In this document: piece after piece, positions 54,187-64,000 of the stretch | How the letters are laid out: every line of letters starts with the position of its first letter | Position numbering within the stretch: the stretch's first letter is position 1 | Source: Galeruca laticollis | Lineage: Eukaryota > Arthropoda > Insecta > Coleoptera > Chrysomelidae | Reading direction: 5' to 3' | Assembly (NCBI GenBank): GCA_963921935.1 | Contig: OY998175.1 | Location: forward strand, 151,023,309-151,087,308 | DNA: 64,000 nt | Notes under the pieces: generated by a model | Database searches by the model: none | Seen by the model: the letters and a program-made list of their open reading frames with translations, nothing else | Told to the model about the DNA's origin: nothing | Translations under genes and position numbers: made by a program

Positions 54187-55440
54187 TATTGAATTTCAGT
54201 TTGTCTATTCCGGTAATATAGGGTTTTACTAGGTACTACAGGGTGCTTTCATAGATATGACCACTTTGATGTAAAGATCTTAACTAAATTGTCACCCTGA
54301 ATTATGTATTTAAAATCAACAACTAAGGGTTAATTTCTTAATTTCACAATATTGTTGTATTAGACTTATTATGTTGTAGCTCATGACGTATTTGATAAAT
54401 TTCATTTTGTATACGGAGTGAATTTAAATTCACGCCCAAGCTTTTCTCGGTTATTTTAAATATAATCTTAAAAAAGTACTTACAAATTACTTTTATCAAG
54501 CATCGCTTTTACCCAAATGTTACAGTTATGGAGTTATTTCAATTTATAAGAATAAAATCGACATTATTGGCAAATATTGCAAGTTAGAATTAATTGTTCA
54601 GCAGAATTTAGAAATGGCAAAACTTCCATGTAAGTACTGCTTGGCAGACGAAGGAAGACCCTTGAAATGCGCAGAAGATAAGAATACTCATCTGAGTGAA
54701 GGATAACAATAACTCACTATTTTGGGAAAGTACAGTCGGTGAAACAAGTTAGGAACTATTGCTTAGGTAATCAGGCAGATTTCGTTGCTATTCTAAATTT
54801 TAATACGAATTTCATAATTTTGAAAATATTTTTGTGATTTTTTTGTTGATATAATGGTAAGGTAAAATATTGTTCTGCAATATAAAATAGACAAAAAAAG
54901 TATCAGTAGGGTACAGAAACAAAACTAAAAATAATAACTGATTTCAATATTCTCTTTTTATCTGATATTTAATTTTAATGCTCTTTTGAGCATTTTGTAA
55001 AAAGCAGAGTTATTTTCATTTCTATTGAACAAATTAGTCGATTTTTTAAACAAAAAGTTTTTATTGAACATTCTTTTTTCTTTACAAAAAACAAAAATTT
55101 GAATTTTTTTTATACAAATGAAAGTGTACTTTCTTACAAATAAAAAAATTGTAACTTGATTTAAAAATATAGAAATCAAAATAAGACATTTATTCTCAAA
55201 TTATATTATTTCAAGTTGAGAAAATAACGAAAAATTTGAAGGGAAATGGGGAGGGGGTAATATAAAAAATTCAAAAAATCGAGAAGTAGTATTAGACAAA
55301 AAGGGTAATTGAATGGAATTAAAAATAAAACCTAATTAAAATTGTTTACAATAATTATTAATTGCTTGCTAATATTAAAAAGTTTGATTTACTAACAGTA
55401 CCAACCCACAGATAATAAAACCAAACTTTACAAATTCAAT
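54187..55440. other. No secure feature
   Basis: AT-rich sequence. A short plus frame at 54614-54703 reads MAKLPCKYCLADEGRPLKCA then EDKNTHLSEG and a stop; with C-x2-C and a later Cys it might be a zinc-binding N-terminus, but it is too short to judge. Confidence 0.4.
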
Positions 55441-56330
55441 GAAACCTCATTTTAGTCAAATTTGTCTTCCTTCAATTTTAGATGGTTCATTTTCGTCGGA
55501 AAGGTCTTCAATACCCGATAAATCAGAATATTCATCATTTTCGCTACTATAGGTATCTGAATTTGTATCAGAAAAAGAACAGCAATTTCATAAGTCTTGT
55601 ACCTAAGTTTATGAATTTTTATGAGGGCGTATAATTCTTGTTTGTACATTTTTCCGTCAAATGGAATGTTTCGGGACCTTAACAATTCCTGCATAATGGT
55701 TTCTCTTGTTGCACTACACTTCCGATTGGTAAATGGGATATTAATTTTTCAGCTGCCCATTTTTTGTAAGTATCAAAAATCATATGATTGTAATAATCGC
55801 CTGTGCTACAGCTTGACTTCCACCTAACATATGAATTGGGTACCAAACCTGTTTCACCTCCAGCATTAATTATTATAAGACGAGCGCCTTTGGAAATTGA
55901 TTTTTTTTGTCCATCATTGGTTGAATCATTCGATCATTTGAAGGATGAATGTAAGTTTCATCCATGTAAACAATAGGAAGCTTTTCTTCTCTATATAACT
56001 GCATTCTTCTTAGAAATTGTATTCTTAAATATCAAATGTATTGCCGTTCGATTGAGATTGGACGATTATTTTTCATTTTACGCCAACGAAATTCTGTCTT
56101 ATGGATATCTTTCCTTAATGTCTCTTTACTTCCCTGATGGTCCACATTTTGAATTACTACCTTTTTGCACCAAAGACTTCAATTATTTAAAATATTAAGA
56201 TAATTAAAAGGCTTAGAACTGTATTAAAAAAAATGGGCATACCTTAGAGATGTTTATTATGGGAGTTCCAGCTTCTGCTTCTTGCTTAAAAAACTTTAAT
56301 ACATTGTTTATAATTTCACGACTTTGACCT
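55440..56330 (-). pseudogene. DDE transposase remnant of a widespread insect family, with a possible intron
   Basis: Minus-strand pieces in order: GQSREIINNVLKFFKQEAEA and GTPIINIS at about 56330-56240, followed by a GTATGCCC donor-like junction; then RKDIHKTEFRWRKMKNNRP, EEKLPIVYMDETYIHPSNDR (first catalytic Asp), KGARLIIINAGGE-like and SYVRWKSSCSTGDYYNHMIF. The reading then skips to LLRSRNIPFDGKMYKQELYA and LIKIHKLRYKTYEI, which normally lie after the second catalytic Asp, so that Asp is deleted. The arrangement matches a multi-copy insect/aphid DDE_3-like family (M/L-D-E-T-W/Y-x-H). Several frameshifts; inactive. Confidence 0.65.
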
Positions 56331-56942
56331 ATTTAAACTTTATTTTACAACTTACTTTTAAACGGCATTTTGTTTTGCAAAATCATTTTTGTATAATATA
56401 CAAACTAAAATATTTTCAGCTTTTGGCCGAGACTATACGAATGCTACGAAGTGCACGAATACAATTTAAAACTGAACTCTCTGCATTCACTAGGTTGTGG
56501 CTTGTCTACGGCGCATCAAAATCTCAGGGATCTTTCTACGTTTGCCCAGCTTGCCACACATTAATCTTAAAACATACGATGCTCTAATTCTATAAACACA
56601 ACTTCTAAAAACACATATTGATACCTAAAATACCAACTTTATTAAATACTATTTTCTGTTATAGAAATTTTTTTAGACTTTAGGCTCTATAGAAAAGGTT
56701 AAATTTATCAATTCAGACATTAACCCTTAACTGGTCCGACGTCGTCAAGCAGACTACGCAATTTAAATATCAGTTTCTTATTGGTCACTGGGATAATTCA
56801 GAAACCTCCTATTTTATCTAATCGCTCTATTGTCTGAGCACGGTAGGTGGGTGTAGTTGGGACGTTATTGTCAGATATAATAAGAGGTAGTTCAATTGAC
56901 GTCTCTCAAACGATGTCGGACCGTTTGTGTTAACGGGTACGT

Positions 56943-57776
56943 TTGGAGGACCCCCATTATGAAGAAACTCTTGTAAAGTGGTACAATGAAGCAAGTGACA
57001 GTGATAGTGATGTAGATGATGTATCGGGAGATTATAACATTGAGTCAGAACATGATACAGATTCAGAATTGTCTGCTACTGAGGACTTTGAAGAAAATGC
57101 TACAGTGAAGGTCACTGACAATGCCAAAATTTATATATGGGGAAAAAATCGGTACAGATGGTGCACTTCGGAAGTTCGACCTTCATCTAGGACTCGAAAA
57201 CATAATATTGGAATGAAAGTACCCTCTCTGAAAGAGAAAGCCAGAATGCTAGGCGAAACTGCTGATTCGTTTTCTATTTGGAATTTGCTTTTTAGTAGTA
57301 ACATTTTGCAACATATTATACAGTACACAAACAGCAAATTAAGTACAATTCGTGACTGGTATTCCATTGATTCTAGACATCATGTAAAATACATTGATAT
57401 CATAGAGCTAAATGCATTTTTAGGCCCTCTAATATATACAGCAATATTCAATTCCAGCCATGAAAATATAGACAGGTTATTTGCAACCGATGGTACTGGA
57501 AGAGAGATATTTCGATCGGTTATGAGCAAGAAGAGGTTTGCTGTTCTGTTAGCCGCCATACGATTCGACAATCCTGATGGGCGATCCATTTGTATTCAAG
57601 ACCTTTATCGAAAATTGTCAGAGTGTTTATGGACTTGGCCAGTCTGTTACTGTAGATGAATGCTTGTGAGTTTCCGTGGATGGTGCCGTTTCAAAATGTA
57701 TATGCCTAATAAACTGGAAAAATACGGCCTCAAAATACAGTATCTCACGGATGCGTGAAATAGTTATAACGCATAC
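56943..57776 (+). pseudogene. piggyBac transposase, N-terminal half
   Basis: A 238-codon frame from 56943 starts MEDPHYEETLVKWYNEASDS and has the acidic leader (SDSDVDDVSGDYNIESEHD), then KNRYRWCTSEVRPSSRTRKH, SIWNLLFSSNILQHIIQYTN, ELNAFLGPLIYTAIFNSSHE and MSKKRFAVLLAAIRFDNPDG, all conserved in piggyBac dimerisation/catalytic N-lobe. A frameshift near 57640 leads to TVDECL, where the family's first catalytic Asp lies in V-D-E-Q/M-L, then FRGWCRFKMYMPNKLEKYG in a shifted frame. The region ends at the Penelope insertion. The first piggyBac Asp is retained. Confidence 0.8.
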
Positions 57777-60445
57777 TAGTGTTTTTAAATGAAACTCACG
57801 GTCTCTAGTTAATTCCACAATATTATAAAAGTTATTGAAAATTCTAAAAAATTGACAATTGTTTCGATAAATCAATATCATCGTCAGAATGACAGAAGTT
57901 ACATTTCATTTTATGCCTACCTGATGTTTAGTAGTTATTTTTGGCTAGACCAAGAAGTAACCTAACTTGTGATTGGCTTAATATATGTTTATAGAAAAAA
58001 GAAGAAGGTGTGATATTACAAATATTGAAGCTTAGATATTATTAGCCCTATGGTGATATCCTGGATATCATTTTTCCAATTAAGATCAGTATAACTGTGC
58101 AATGATATAGAAAACCAGGAAAACTATATCTGCTGATCTTTACAATTATCACTTAAGAAGACAGTTTATTAGTGGAGAACTCCCTAGATTTAACTGTTCA
58201 TTGACAACTTCATATTGTGGATTTCTTGAATGTCTTCTAATTTCCAGTTCTTCAAGGAAATCCAGTTCTTGTTTCTTTTCACAAATATGCAGCACTTCTA
58301 GTTCTGTGTTAGGTGTCAATGAATGATTGGTGTCAAGTAGATGTTTTGCGTAGTGGGATTTATCTGGTTGTTTTAATATGTATGCTCGTAAGTGCTCACA
58401 GTATCGTATTTCAAAATTCCTAAGGGTCTGACCCAAATAGACAGCATTACATTCTGGACATTTGAGTTTATATTATATACCTGACTTCTTTAATAGTCTT
58501 ATTTTTGTTTTTACATTTAAAAATTTTGTACTAACGTTACTTTCTGTTTTAAAAGAAATTGTTGTATTCGTTGCTGAAGATATTATCTTTGAAATATTAT
58601 TAGAAATATTTCCTGCATATGTGATGGTTTTATAAGTTTTAATTTCATCAGCTTGTTTAGGATATATTAGTTGTAATGCCACTTTTTTTCTTTTTTACTA
58701 ATTAGTTTATTTATCATATCTAATGGATAACCGTTAGATGTTGCTATTTGTCTAATTGTATTAATCTCTCTATCAAAATTACATTTGTTCATAGGAACTG
58801 AAAAAGCTCTATGTATCATTGAATTATATGCTGCTACTCTGTGTGACATAGGGTGGTTAGAATTGAATGGAATTGTCACATCAGTCTGTGTTGGTTTTCG
58901 GTATATTGAATAATCAAGTACATTATTAACTCTTTGAATTTTTAAATCAAGAAAATTGATTGAGCTATTTTCTTCAATTTCTAATGTAAATTTAATTTTC
59001 GGGTGTCATCTACATATCTATACCAAAATAAAATATTTTTAGAAATATTACTTTCAAAGATCTTTATTTCTAAATTGTCCATAAAAATATTTGCTAAAAT
59101 AGGTGATATAGGGCTTACCATTGGTAAACCTTCATTTTGAATATATATCTTATTGTCAAAAGTGAAATAATTCTGATTAATGCATACATCAAATAAATTA
59201 AGTATATTTGATATTATTCTTGGATTAATATTTTTATCTTCTAGTAATTTTCTTACAAGTATTAGACATTCTTTAGGAGGAATTTTAGTAAACATATTAG
59301 TTACATCGAACGAAATGAGTTTATAGTTATCTTGCAAGTGGATTGCTTTCAACTTTTTGATTAGTTCTATTGAATTTCTAATTGAGTACTGAGATTCATA
59401 TCCGTAAGTATTGAGTATATTGTTGAGCTTCTTTGCCAATATATTATTAGGAGCATTAACATAAGAGACTACAGGTCTAATTGGTTTCGTTATTATATGT
59501 AATTTAACTGTTCCATATAATTGTGGACAATGAGGATTCTTATGTATGATAGACCTCTTTCCGTAATCAGTTAAAAGATAATTTGAATTATTAACAATAT
59601 CCCTTACATTATTAGAAAACTTTTTTGTTGGGTCTGCTTTAAGAACTTTTACATCGCAGGATTCTATAAAGTTATATACTTTGGAATTGTAATTTTCAGT
59701 CGTCAAAATGACAGTTGTGTTCCCCATATCAGATTTTGTAACTGTTAGGTTATTATCCCCTATCTTCTTTTTTATTGCATTTAAAACTGTAATGTCATTT
59801 TTTGTTTGACGTTTAACTTTTGAAGGTTCAATATCTTTGATTAAATTGGCAATTTTTAATTTCTCATAAAGAAAATTATTTGAATGAGATATTAAAGCTA
59901 TTGCTGACTCTGTAGCTATAATTTGTTTAATATTATTCGTAAATTTTGGTGGTATGCTGTACTTTAAACCTTTATTTAAAAATTCTATTTCACTATCTCT
60001 AAAATTAGTGTCTGAAAGGTTTTCAAATCGTGGTGCAAAGTGTGTTGGTATGTAGGTACTTACAGTTTCATGATGTTTTGAGTATTGAATTTTATGTTGT
60101 GTGTGTTCAAGATTCTGTAGCTTCTTTTCTTGTTTCTTAAATTTCATATGCTTCATCGTGCTGACATTTTCTCTAATTTTGTCATCCAAACAGTCAAATT
60201 ATACTGGATGTAATTGGAATGTGAGTTCTGAATGTACAACTTTTATGTAGTTGTCTAAGGAGTCTCTAACATTGAACCATTTCTTACATTCTGATTTTAT
60301 CAAAACTCGTTGAGCACATTATATAGCTTTTTGTGCTTGTGGTGTTTTAGTGTGACATTTTATATTTACATTATTTGGTATTACCTTTTTCCTAAGGCAT
60401 TCTTGGTTAAACCAAATGTTTTGTGATGCTTTGTAACGTTTTGGT
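57777..60445 (-). pseudogene. Penelope-like RT/GIY-YIG, minus copy (longer 5' end)
   Basis: The 402-codon frame (60189-58981) begins MDDKIRENVSTMKHMKFKKQ, and open sequence with stops extends upstream to ~60421 (KKWFNVRDSLDNYIKVVHSE). Motifs: HFAPRFENLSDTNF, LYGTVKLHIITKPIRPVVSY, FDVTNMFTKIPP (first RT Asp), GLPMVSPISPILANIFMDN (Gly to Val against the plus copy) and WYRYVDD. Directly after YVDD about 70 bp are deleted, causing a frameshift (TRKLNLH, stop). The rest continues 58879-58473 (NSNHPMSHRVAAYNSMI) and, after the shared stop, 58436-58149 with GQTLRNFEIRYCEHLRAY, the GIY-YIG endonuclease. Confidence 0.85.
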
Positions 60446-60454
60446 AGTAACTTC

Positions 60455-62524
60455 TGGTACAAAATCTGATAAGGGGAACACAACTGTCACTTTGACGACT
60501 GAAAATTACAATTCCAAAGTATATAACTTTATAGAATCCAGCGATGTAAAAGTTCTTAAAGCAGACCCAACAAAAAAGTTTTCTAATAATGTAAGGGATA
60601 TTGTTAATAATTCAAATTATCTTTTAAATGATTACGAAAAGAGGTCTATCATACATAAGAATCCTCATTGTCCACAATTATATGGAACAGTTAAATTACA
60701 TAAAATAACGAAACCAATTAGACCTGTAGTCTCTTATGTTAATGCTCCTAATAATATATTGGCAAAGAAGCTCAACAATATACTCAATATTTACGGATAT
60801 GAATCTCAGTACTCAATGAGAAATTCAATAGAACTAATCAATAAGTTGAAAGCAATCCACTTGCAAGATAACTATAAACTCATTTCGTTCGATGTAACTA
60901 ATATGTTTACTAAAATTCCTCCTAAAGAATGTCTAATACTTGTAAGAAAATTACTAGAAGATAAAAATATTAATCCAGGAATAATATCAGATATACTTAA
61001 TTTATTTGATGTATGCATTAATCAGAATTATTTCACTTTTGACAATAAGATATATATTCAAAATGAAGGTTTACCAATGGGAAGCCCTATATCACCTATT
61101 TTAGCAAACATTTTTATGGACAATTTAGAAAGAAAGATCTTTGAAAGTAATATTTCGAAAAATATTTTATTTTGGTATAGATATGTAGATGACATATTAG
61201 CTTGTTTTATGGGTAGTGAACGACAATTAGATGTATTTTTCAACCACATCAATAATTTACGCCCGAAAATTAAATTTACATTAGAAATTGAAGAAAATAG
61301 CTCAATCAATTTTCTTGATTTAAAAATTCAAAGAGTTAATAATGTACTTGATTATTCAATTTACCGAAAACTAACACAGACTGATGTGACAATTCCATTC
61401 AATTCTAAGCACCCTATGTCACACAGAATAGCAGCATATAATTTAATGATACATAGAGCTTTTTCAGTTCCTATGAACAAATGTAATTTTGATAGAGAGA
61501 TTAATACAATTAGACAAATAGCAACATGTAACGGTTATCCATTAGATATGATAAATAAGCTAATTAGTAAGAAAGAAGAAAAAGTGGCCCTACAACTAAT
61601 ATATCCTAAACAAGCTGATGAGATTAAAACTTATAAAACCATCACATATGCAGGAAATATCTCTAATAATATTTCAGAGATAATATCTTCAGCAACGAAT
61701 ACAACAATTTCTTTTAAAACAGAAAGTAACGTTAGTACAAAATTGTTAAATGTAAAAACAAAAATACCACTATTAAAGAAGTCAGGTATATAATATAAAC
61801 TCAAATGTCCAGAATGTAATGCTGTCTATTTGGGTCAGACCCTTAAGAATTTTGAAATACGATACAGTGAGCACTTACGAGCATACAGATTAAAACAACC
61901 AGATAAATCCCACTATGCAAAACATCTACTTGACACCAATCATTCATTGACACCTAACACAGAACTAGAAGTGCTGCATATTTGTGAAAAGAAACAAGAA
62001 CTGGATTTCCTTGAAGAACTGGAAATTAGAAGACATTTAAGAAACCCACAATATGAAGTTGTCAATGAACAGTTAAATCTAGGGAGTTCTCCACTAATAA
62101 ACTGTCTTCTTAAGTGATAATTGTAAAGATCAGCAGATATAGTTTTCCTGGTTTTCTATATCATTGCACAGTTATACTGATCTTAATTGGAAAAATGATA
62201 TCCAGGATATCACCATAGGGCTAATAATATCTAAGCTTCAATATTTGTAATATCACATCTTCTTCTTTTTTCTATAAACATGTATTAAGCCAATCACAAG
62301 TTAGGTTACTTCTTGGTCTAGCCAAAAATAACTACTAAACATCAGGTAGGCATAAAATGAAATGTAACTTCTGTCATTCTGACGATGATATTGATTTATC
62401 GAAACAATTGTCAATTTTTTAGAATTTTCATCATATTGTGGAATTAACTAGAGACCGTGAGTTTCATTTAAAAACACTAATATGAGCATATTCCACGAAG
62501 TAAGGGTCGAGACAGTCAATTTCA
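60455..62524 (+). pseudogene. Penelope-like RT/GIY-YIG, plus copy (5'-truncated, otherwise well preserved)
   Basis: The frame 60423-61793 enters Penelope similarity at TKSDKGNTTVTLTTENYNSK, so ~200 N-terminal residues present in the minus copy are missing. RT motifs are intact: LYGTVKLHKITKPIRPVVSY, FDVTNMFTKIPP, GLPMGSPISPILANIFMDN, WYRYVDDILACFMGSERQL, SINFLDLKI and FNSKHPMSHRIAAYNLMI. A single in-frame TAA (61791-61793) separates the RT from KCPECNAVYLGQTLKNFEIR, YSEHLRAYRLKQP and LEELEIRRHLRNPQYEVVNE, a GIY-YIG endonuclease with CPEC zinc ligands. The 3' non-coding part runs to 62524. The same TAA occurs in the minus copy. Confidence 0.9.
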
Positions 62525-62536
62525 TATAACGCATAC

Positions 62537-63327
62537 ATCTACAGTGGAAAAGACTGATGGTTTTGGTCTCAGCAATGAAGATAAATACTTCTTAAAGCCT
62601 ACTCCAGCTGTATTACGTCTAGCTGAACCAATTTTTAACAGCAATCGAAATATTACAGCTGACAATTGGTATACATCAATACAGTTAGTGGATGTTTTAC
62701 GAAAAAAGAATTTGACTTTTGTGGGCACAATGAAGAAAAATTAGGTCGAAATACCACCATAATTCCCACCAAATAGAAAACGAGCTGAGGGATCAACTAT
62801 CTTCCATGTACGGCAGGCTTTTTACTGATCCTTCTACAAACAAACCCGAAATTATCGCTTACTATAATGAAAATAAAGGGCGAGTATATTATCTTGACGA
62901 GAAATGTTCTAAAAGCACTTCGAACCGCCGAACTCGAAGATGGCCTTTAGCTATTTTTTTCCGTCTCTTGGATATTTCCGTAATAAATTCATACATCCTC
63001 TATAACTGCTATAAAAACAATCAAACCATAAAAAAAGTGTTTATAGTTTGCTGTTAGCCATGCAATTAGTGCGAGATCACATGAAAAGACGATTGACAAT
63101 TGCTGCTAATCCACGTGAAATTCGGACTACTATTCGGAGAATACTTGATCTTCCAGATAATGAAGAGGAAAAAAAACAGAAATGTTCTGATTCCAGAAAA
63201 ACGTAAGATTTGTCAATTATGTACTTCTAAAAAGCGTAGAATGACAAAATACTTATGTCTCAAGTGCCATAAGACCATTTGTTTACAATGCACGAAACCA
63301 ATATGCAATAATTGCGCAGAAAAATAG
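62537..63327 (+). pseudogene. piggyBac transposase, C-terminal half
   Basis: Continues the interrupted transposase: KTDGFGLSNEDKYFLKPTPA, NRNITADNWYTSIQLVDVLR (second catalytic Asp in A-D-N-W), KKNLTFVGTMKKN, then after a stop and frameshift FHVRQAFTDPSTNKPE-like text and VYYLDEKCSKSTSNRRTRRW (third Asp region, L-D-x-K-C-S-x-Y/T-S/T-x-R-R-x-x-R-R-W-P). Another shift leads to KRKICQLCTSKKRRMTKYLC, CHKTICLQC and CNNCAEK, the C-terminal cysteine-rich domain that binds the piggyBac ends. All domains are present; about four small breaks inactivate it. Confidence 0.85.
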
Positions 63328-63535
63328 TCAACTTTCGCTCTTGCTGGAGCTTTATTTTATTGTTATAATTTGACTTTCTCATAATTTTTTGTTCACTGGC
63401 TACTTCAAGAATGTAATTAATAATGTTTTAATTAGGCAATTGCGATTTTAGAATTTTCGAAAAAAAGTAAAAACTTACGTCAGAGTGATCTTCACAGAAA
63501 TAAATTGTCGAATTTAAATACAGGGCGCGGCATTA

Positions 63536-63749
63536 GTGCGAGGAAGTCCAATTACTCAGTTGTTATACGAGATACGAAAAAAATATTAAGATAAAAATTA
63601 AAACACACATAGAAGCATATATAGTCAATAAGAGTGACCCTGTATATTTTAAAATATTTTGAAAATGTACTTATATGTGTGTTTTAATTTTTATCTTAAT
63701 AAGAATTTTTCGTTTCTCTTGTGACAACCCTTATTGGATTTCCTCGCAC
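63536..63749. mobile_element. Foldback MITE with TA target site, 214 bp
   Basis: The left end GTGCGAGGAAGTCCAAT and its inverse ATTGGATTTCCTCGCAC continue as inverted repeats for about 85 bp each, including AAGATAAAAATTAAAACACA. TA lies at both edges (63534-63535 and 63750-63751), as in Tc1/mariner-type MITEs. The short loop contains GAGTGACCCTGTATA, also present at 44342 and, in part, at 17039. It lies just past the piggyBac transposase end. Confidence 0.75.
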
Positions 63750-64000
63750 TAGATATTTTTCTAAAAATGTAATTGTTTCTTGTGGTACTATATTTTTTGG
63801 AGATAGAAACTATTTACAAACATCGTTAAACAGTTATTCAAAATTAGTCACCATCTCTACCTGGTAATGTGTTTTTGGATAATCACGCTAAATTTATTAA
63901 TTGTGCAAAAAAACTATTCGTGACCTCGCTGTTTAACAAACAAAACAAATCAGATAACGTACCACCTTCACTTATGACGGAAAAAATAGCTTTGTCAGAG

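Larger units (their letters stand above)
57777..62524. mobile_element. Head-to-head pair of Penelope-like elements with 12-bp TSD
   Basis: TATAACGCATAC flanks the insertion at 57765-57776 and 62525-62536. Removing the insert rejoins the piggyBac reading (S-Y-N-A-Y-I-Y-S-G-K), so the boundaries are exact. Inside, a minus copy (60445 to 57777) and a plus copy (60455 to 62524) meet at their 5' ends, giving inverted arms of about 2.0 kb plus extra 5' sequence in the minus copy. Both copies carry the same TAA between RT and endonuclease. Confidence 0.9.
56722..63327 (+). mobile_element. piggyBac element interrupted by a Penelope pair
   Basis: Starts TTAA|CCCTTAACTGGTCCGACGTC at 56722: the TTAA target and CCYTTAA-type terminus of piggyBac transposons. 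Transposase N-terminal half at 56943-57745, 4.7-kb insertion at 57777-62524, C-terminal half at 62537-63327. The right terminal repeat is not recognisable before the MITE at 63536. Confidence 0.8.

Overview
This window looks like a piece of an AT-rich insect nuclear genome. The evidence is the mixture of mobile elements: Ty3/Gypsy elements with a SAP-domain Gag, Errantivirus-like gag and env remnants, a BEL/Pao element, an I-clade LINE, Penelope-like elements, piggyBac, pogo/Tigger and mariner-like transposases, and an hAT-type MITE. The order (beetle, hemipteran or other) cannot be settled from the sequence alone. No rRNA, tRNA, CRISPR or prokaryotic gene organisation is visible. Apart from one possible short first exon near 28.7 kb, I see no convincing host gene. 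The window reads as a nested graveyard of transposons.

Layout. 1-2.1 kb (minus): collapsed Gypsy/errantivirus-like element (gag, protease, start of RT, then env). 2.1-2.35 kb (plus): cysteine-rich C-terminal tail of an unnamed protein. 3.9-6.6 kb (plus): decayed Gypsy pol with polypurine tract and LTR. 7.4-8.5 kb: 40-bp minisatellite. 9.1 kb: hAT-like MITE with perfect 8-bp TSD. 10.4-11.1 kb: 0.7-kb terminal-inverted-repeat element. 12.1-13.7 kb (minus): Gypsy gag/integrase remnant. 13.95-17.15 kb (minus): two deletion derivatives of one Gypsy family whose Gag starts with a SAP domain and coiled coil. 17.3-20.8 kb: large foldback structure with 172-bp satellite units in its arms and a mariner-like deletion derivative in its middle. 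20.8-25.4 kb (plus): BEL/Pao element. 25.4-27.4 kb (plus): pogo/Tigger transposase with a C-terminal PHD-like finger. 29.1-30.0 kb: short Penelope insertion. 30.0-32.8 kb: element with about 0.5-kb inverted arms. 33.5-37.3 kb (minus): errantivirus-like gag and env remnants. 37.4-40.0 kb: three near-identical 846-bp tandem units. 41.2-45.1 kb: LTR element with no coding capacity. 46.4-54.2 kb: an interval bounded by short inverted repeats and TTA that contains a nearly complete I-clade LINE and a truncated second LINE. 55.4-56.3 kb (minus): DDE transposase remnant. 56.7-63.3 kb: piggyBac element split by a 4.7-kb head-to-head pair of Penelope-like elements flanked by a 12-bp TSD. 63.5 kb: foldback MITE.

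Most coding units carry stops, frameshifts or internal deletions. The least damaged are the LINE at 46.7-51.8 kb (one stop in ORF1, one small deletion/frameshift in ORF2), the right-hand Penelope copy (one stop between RT and endonuclease), and the piggyBac halves. The window is most informative for insertion chronology: target-site duplications and nested breaks show Penelope landing after piggyBac, and a short LINE landing inside another repeat.
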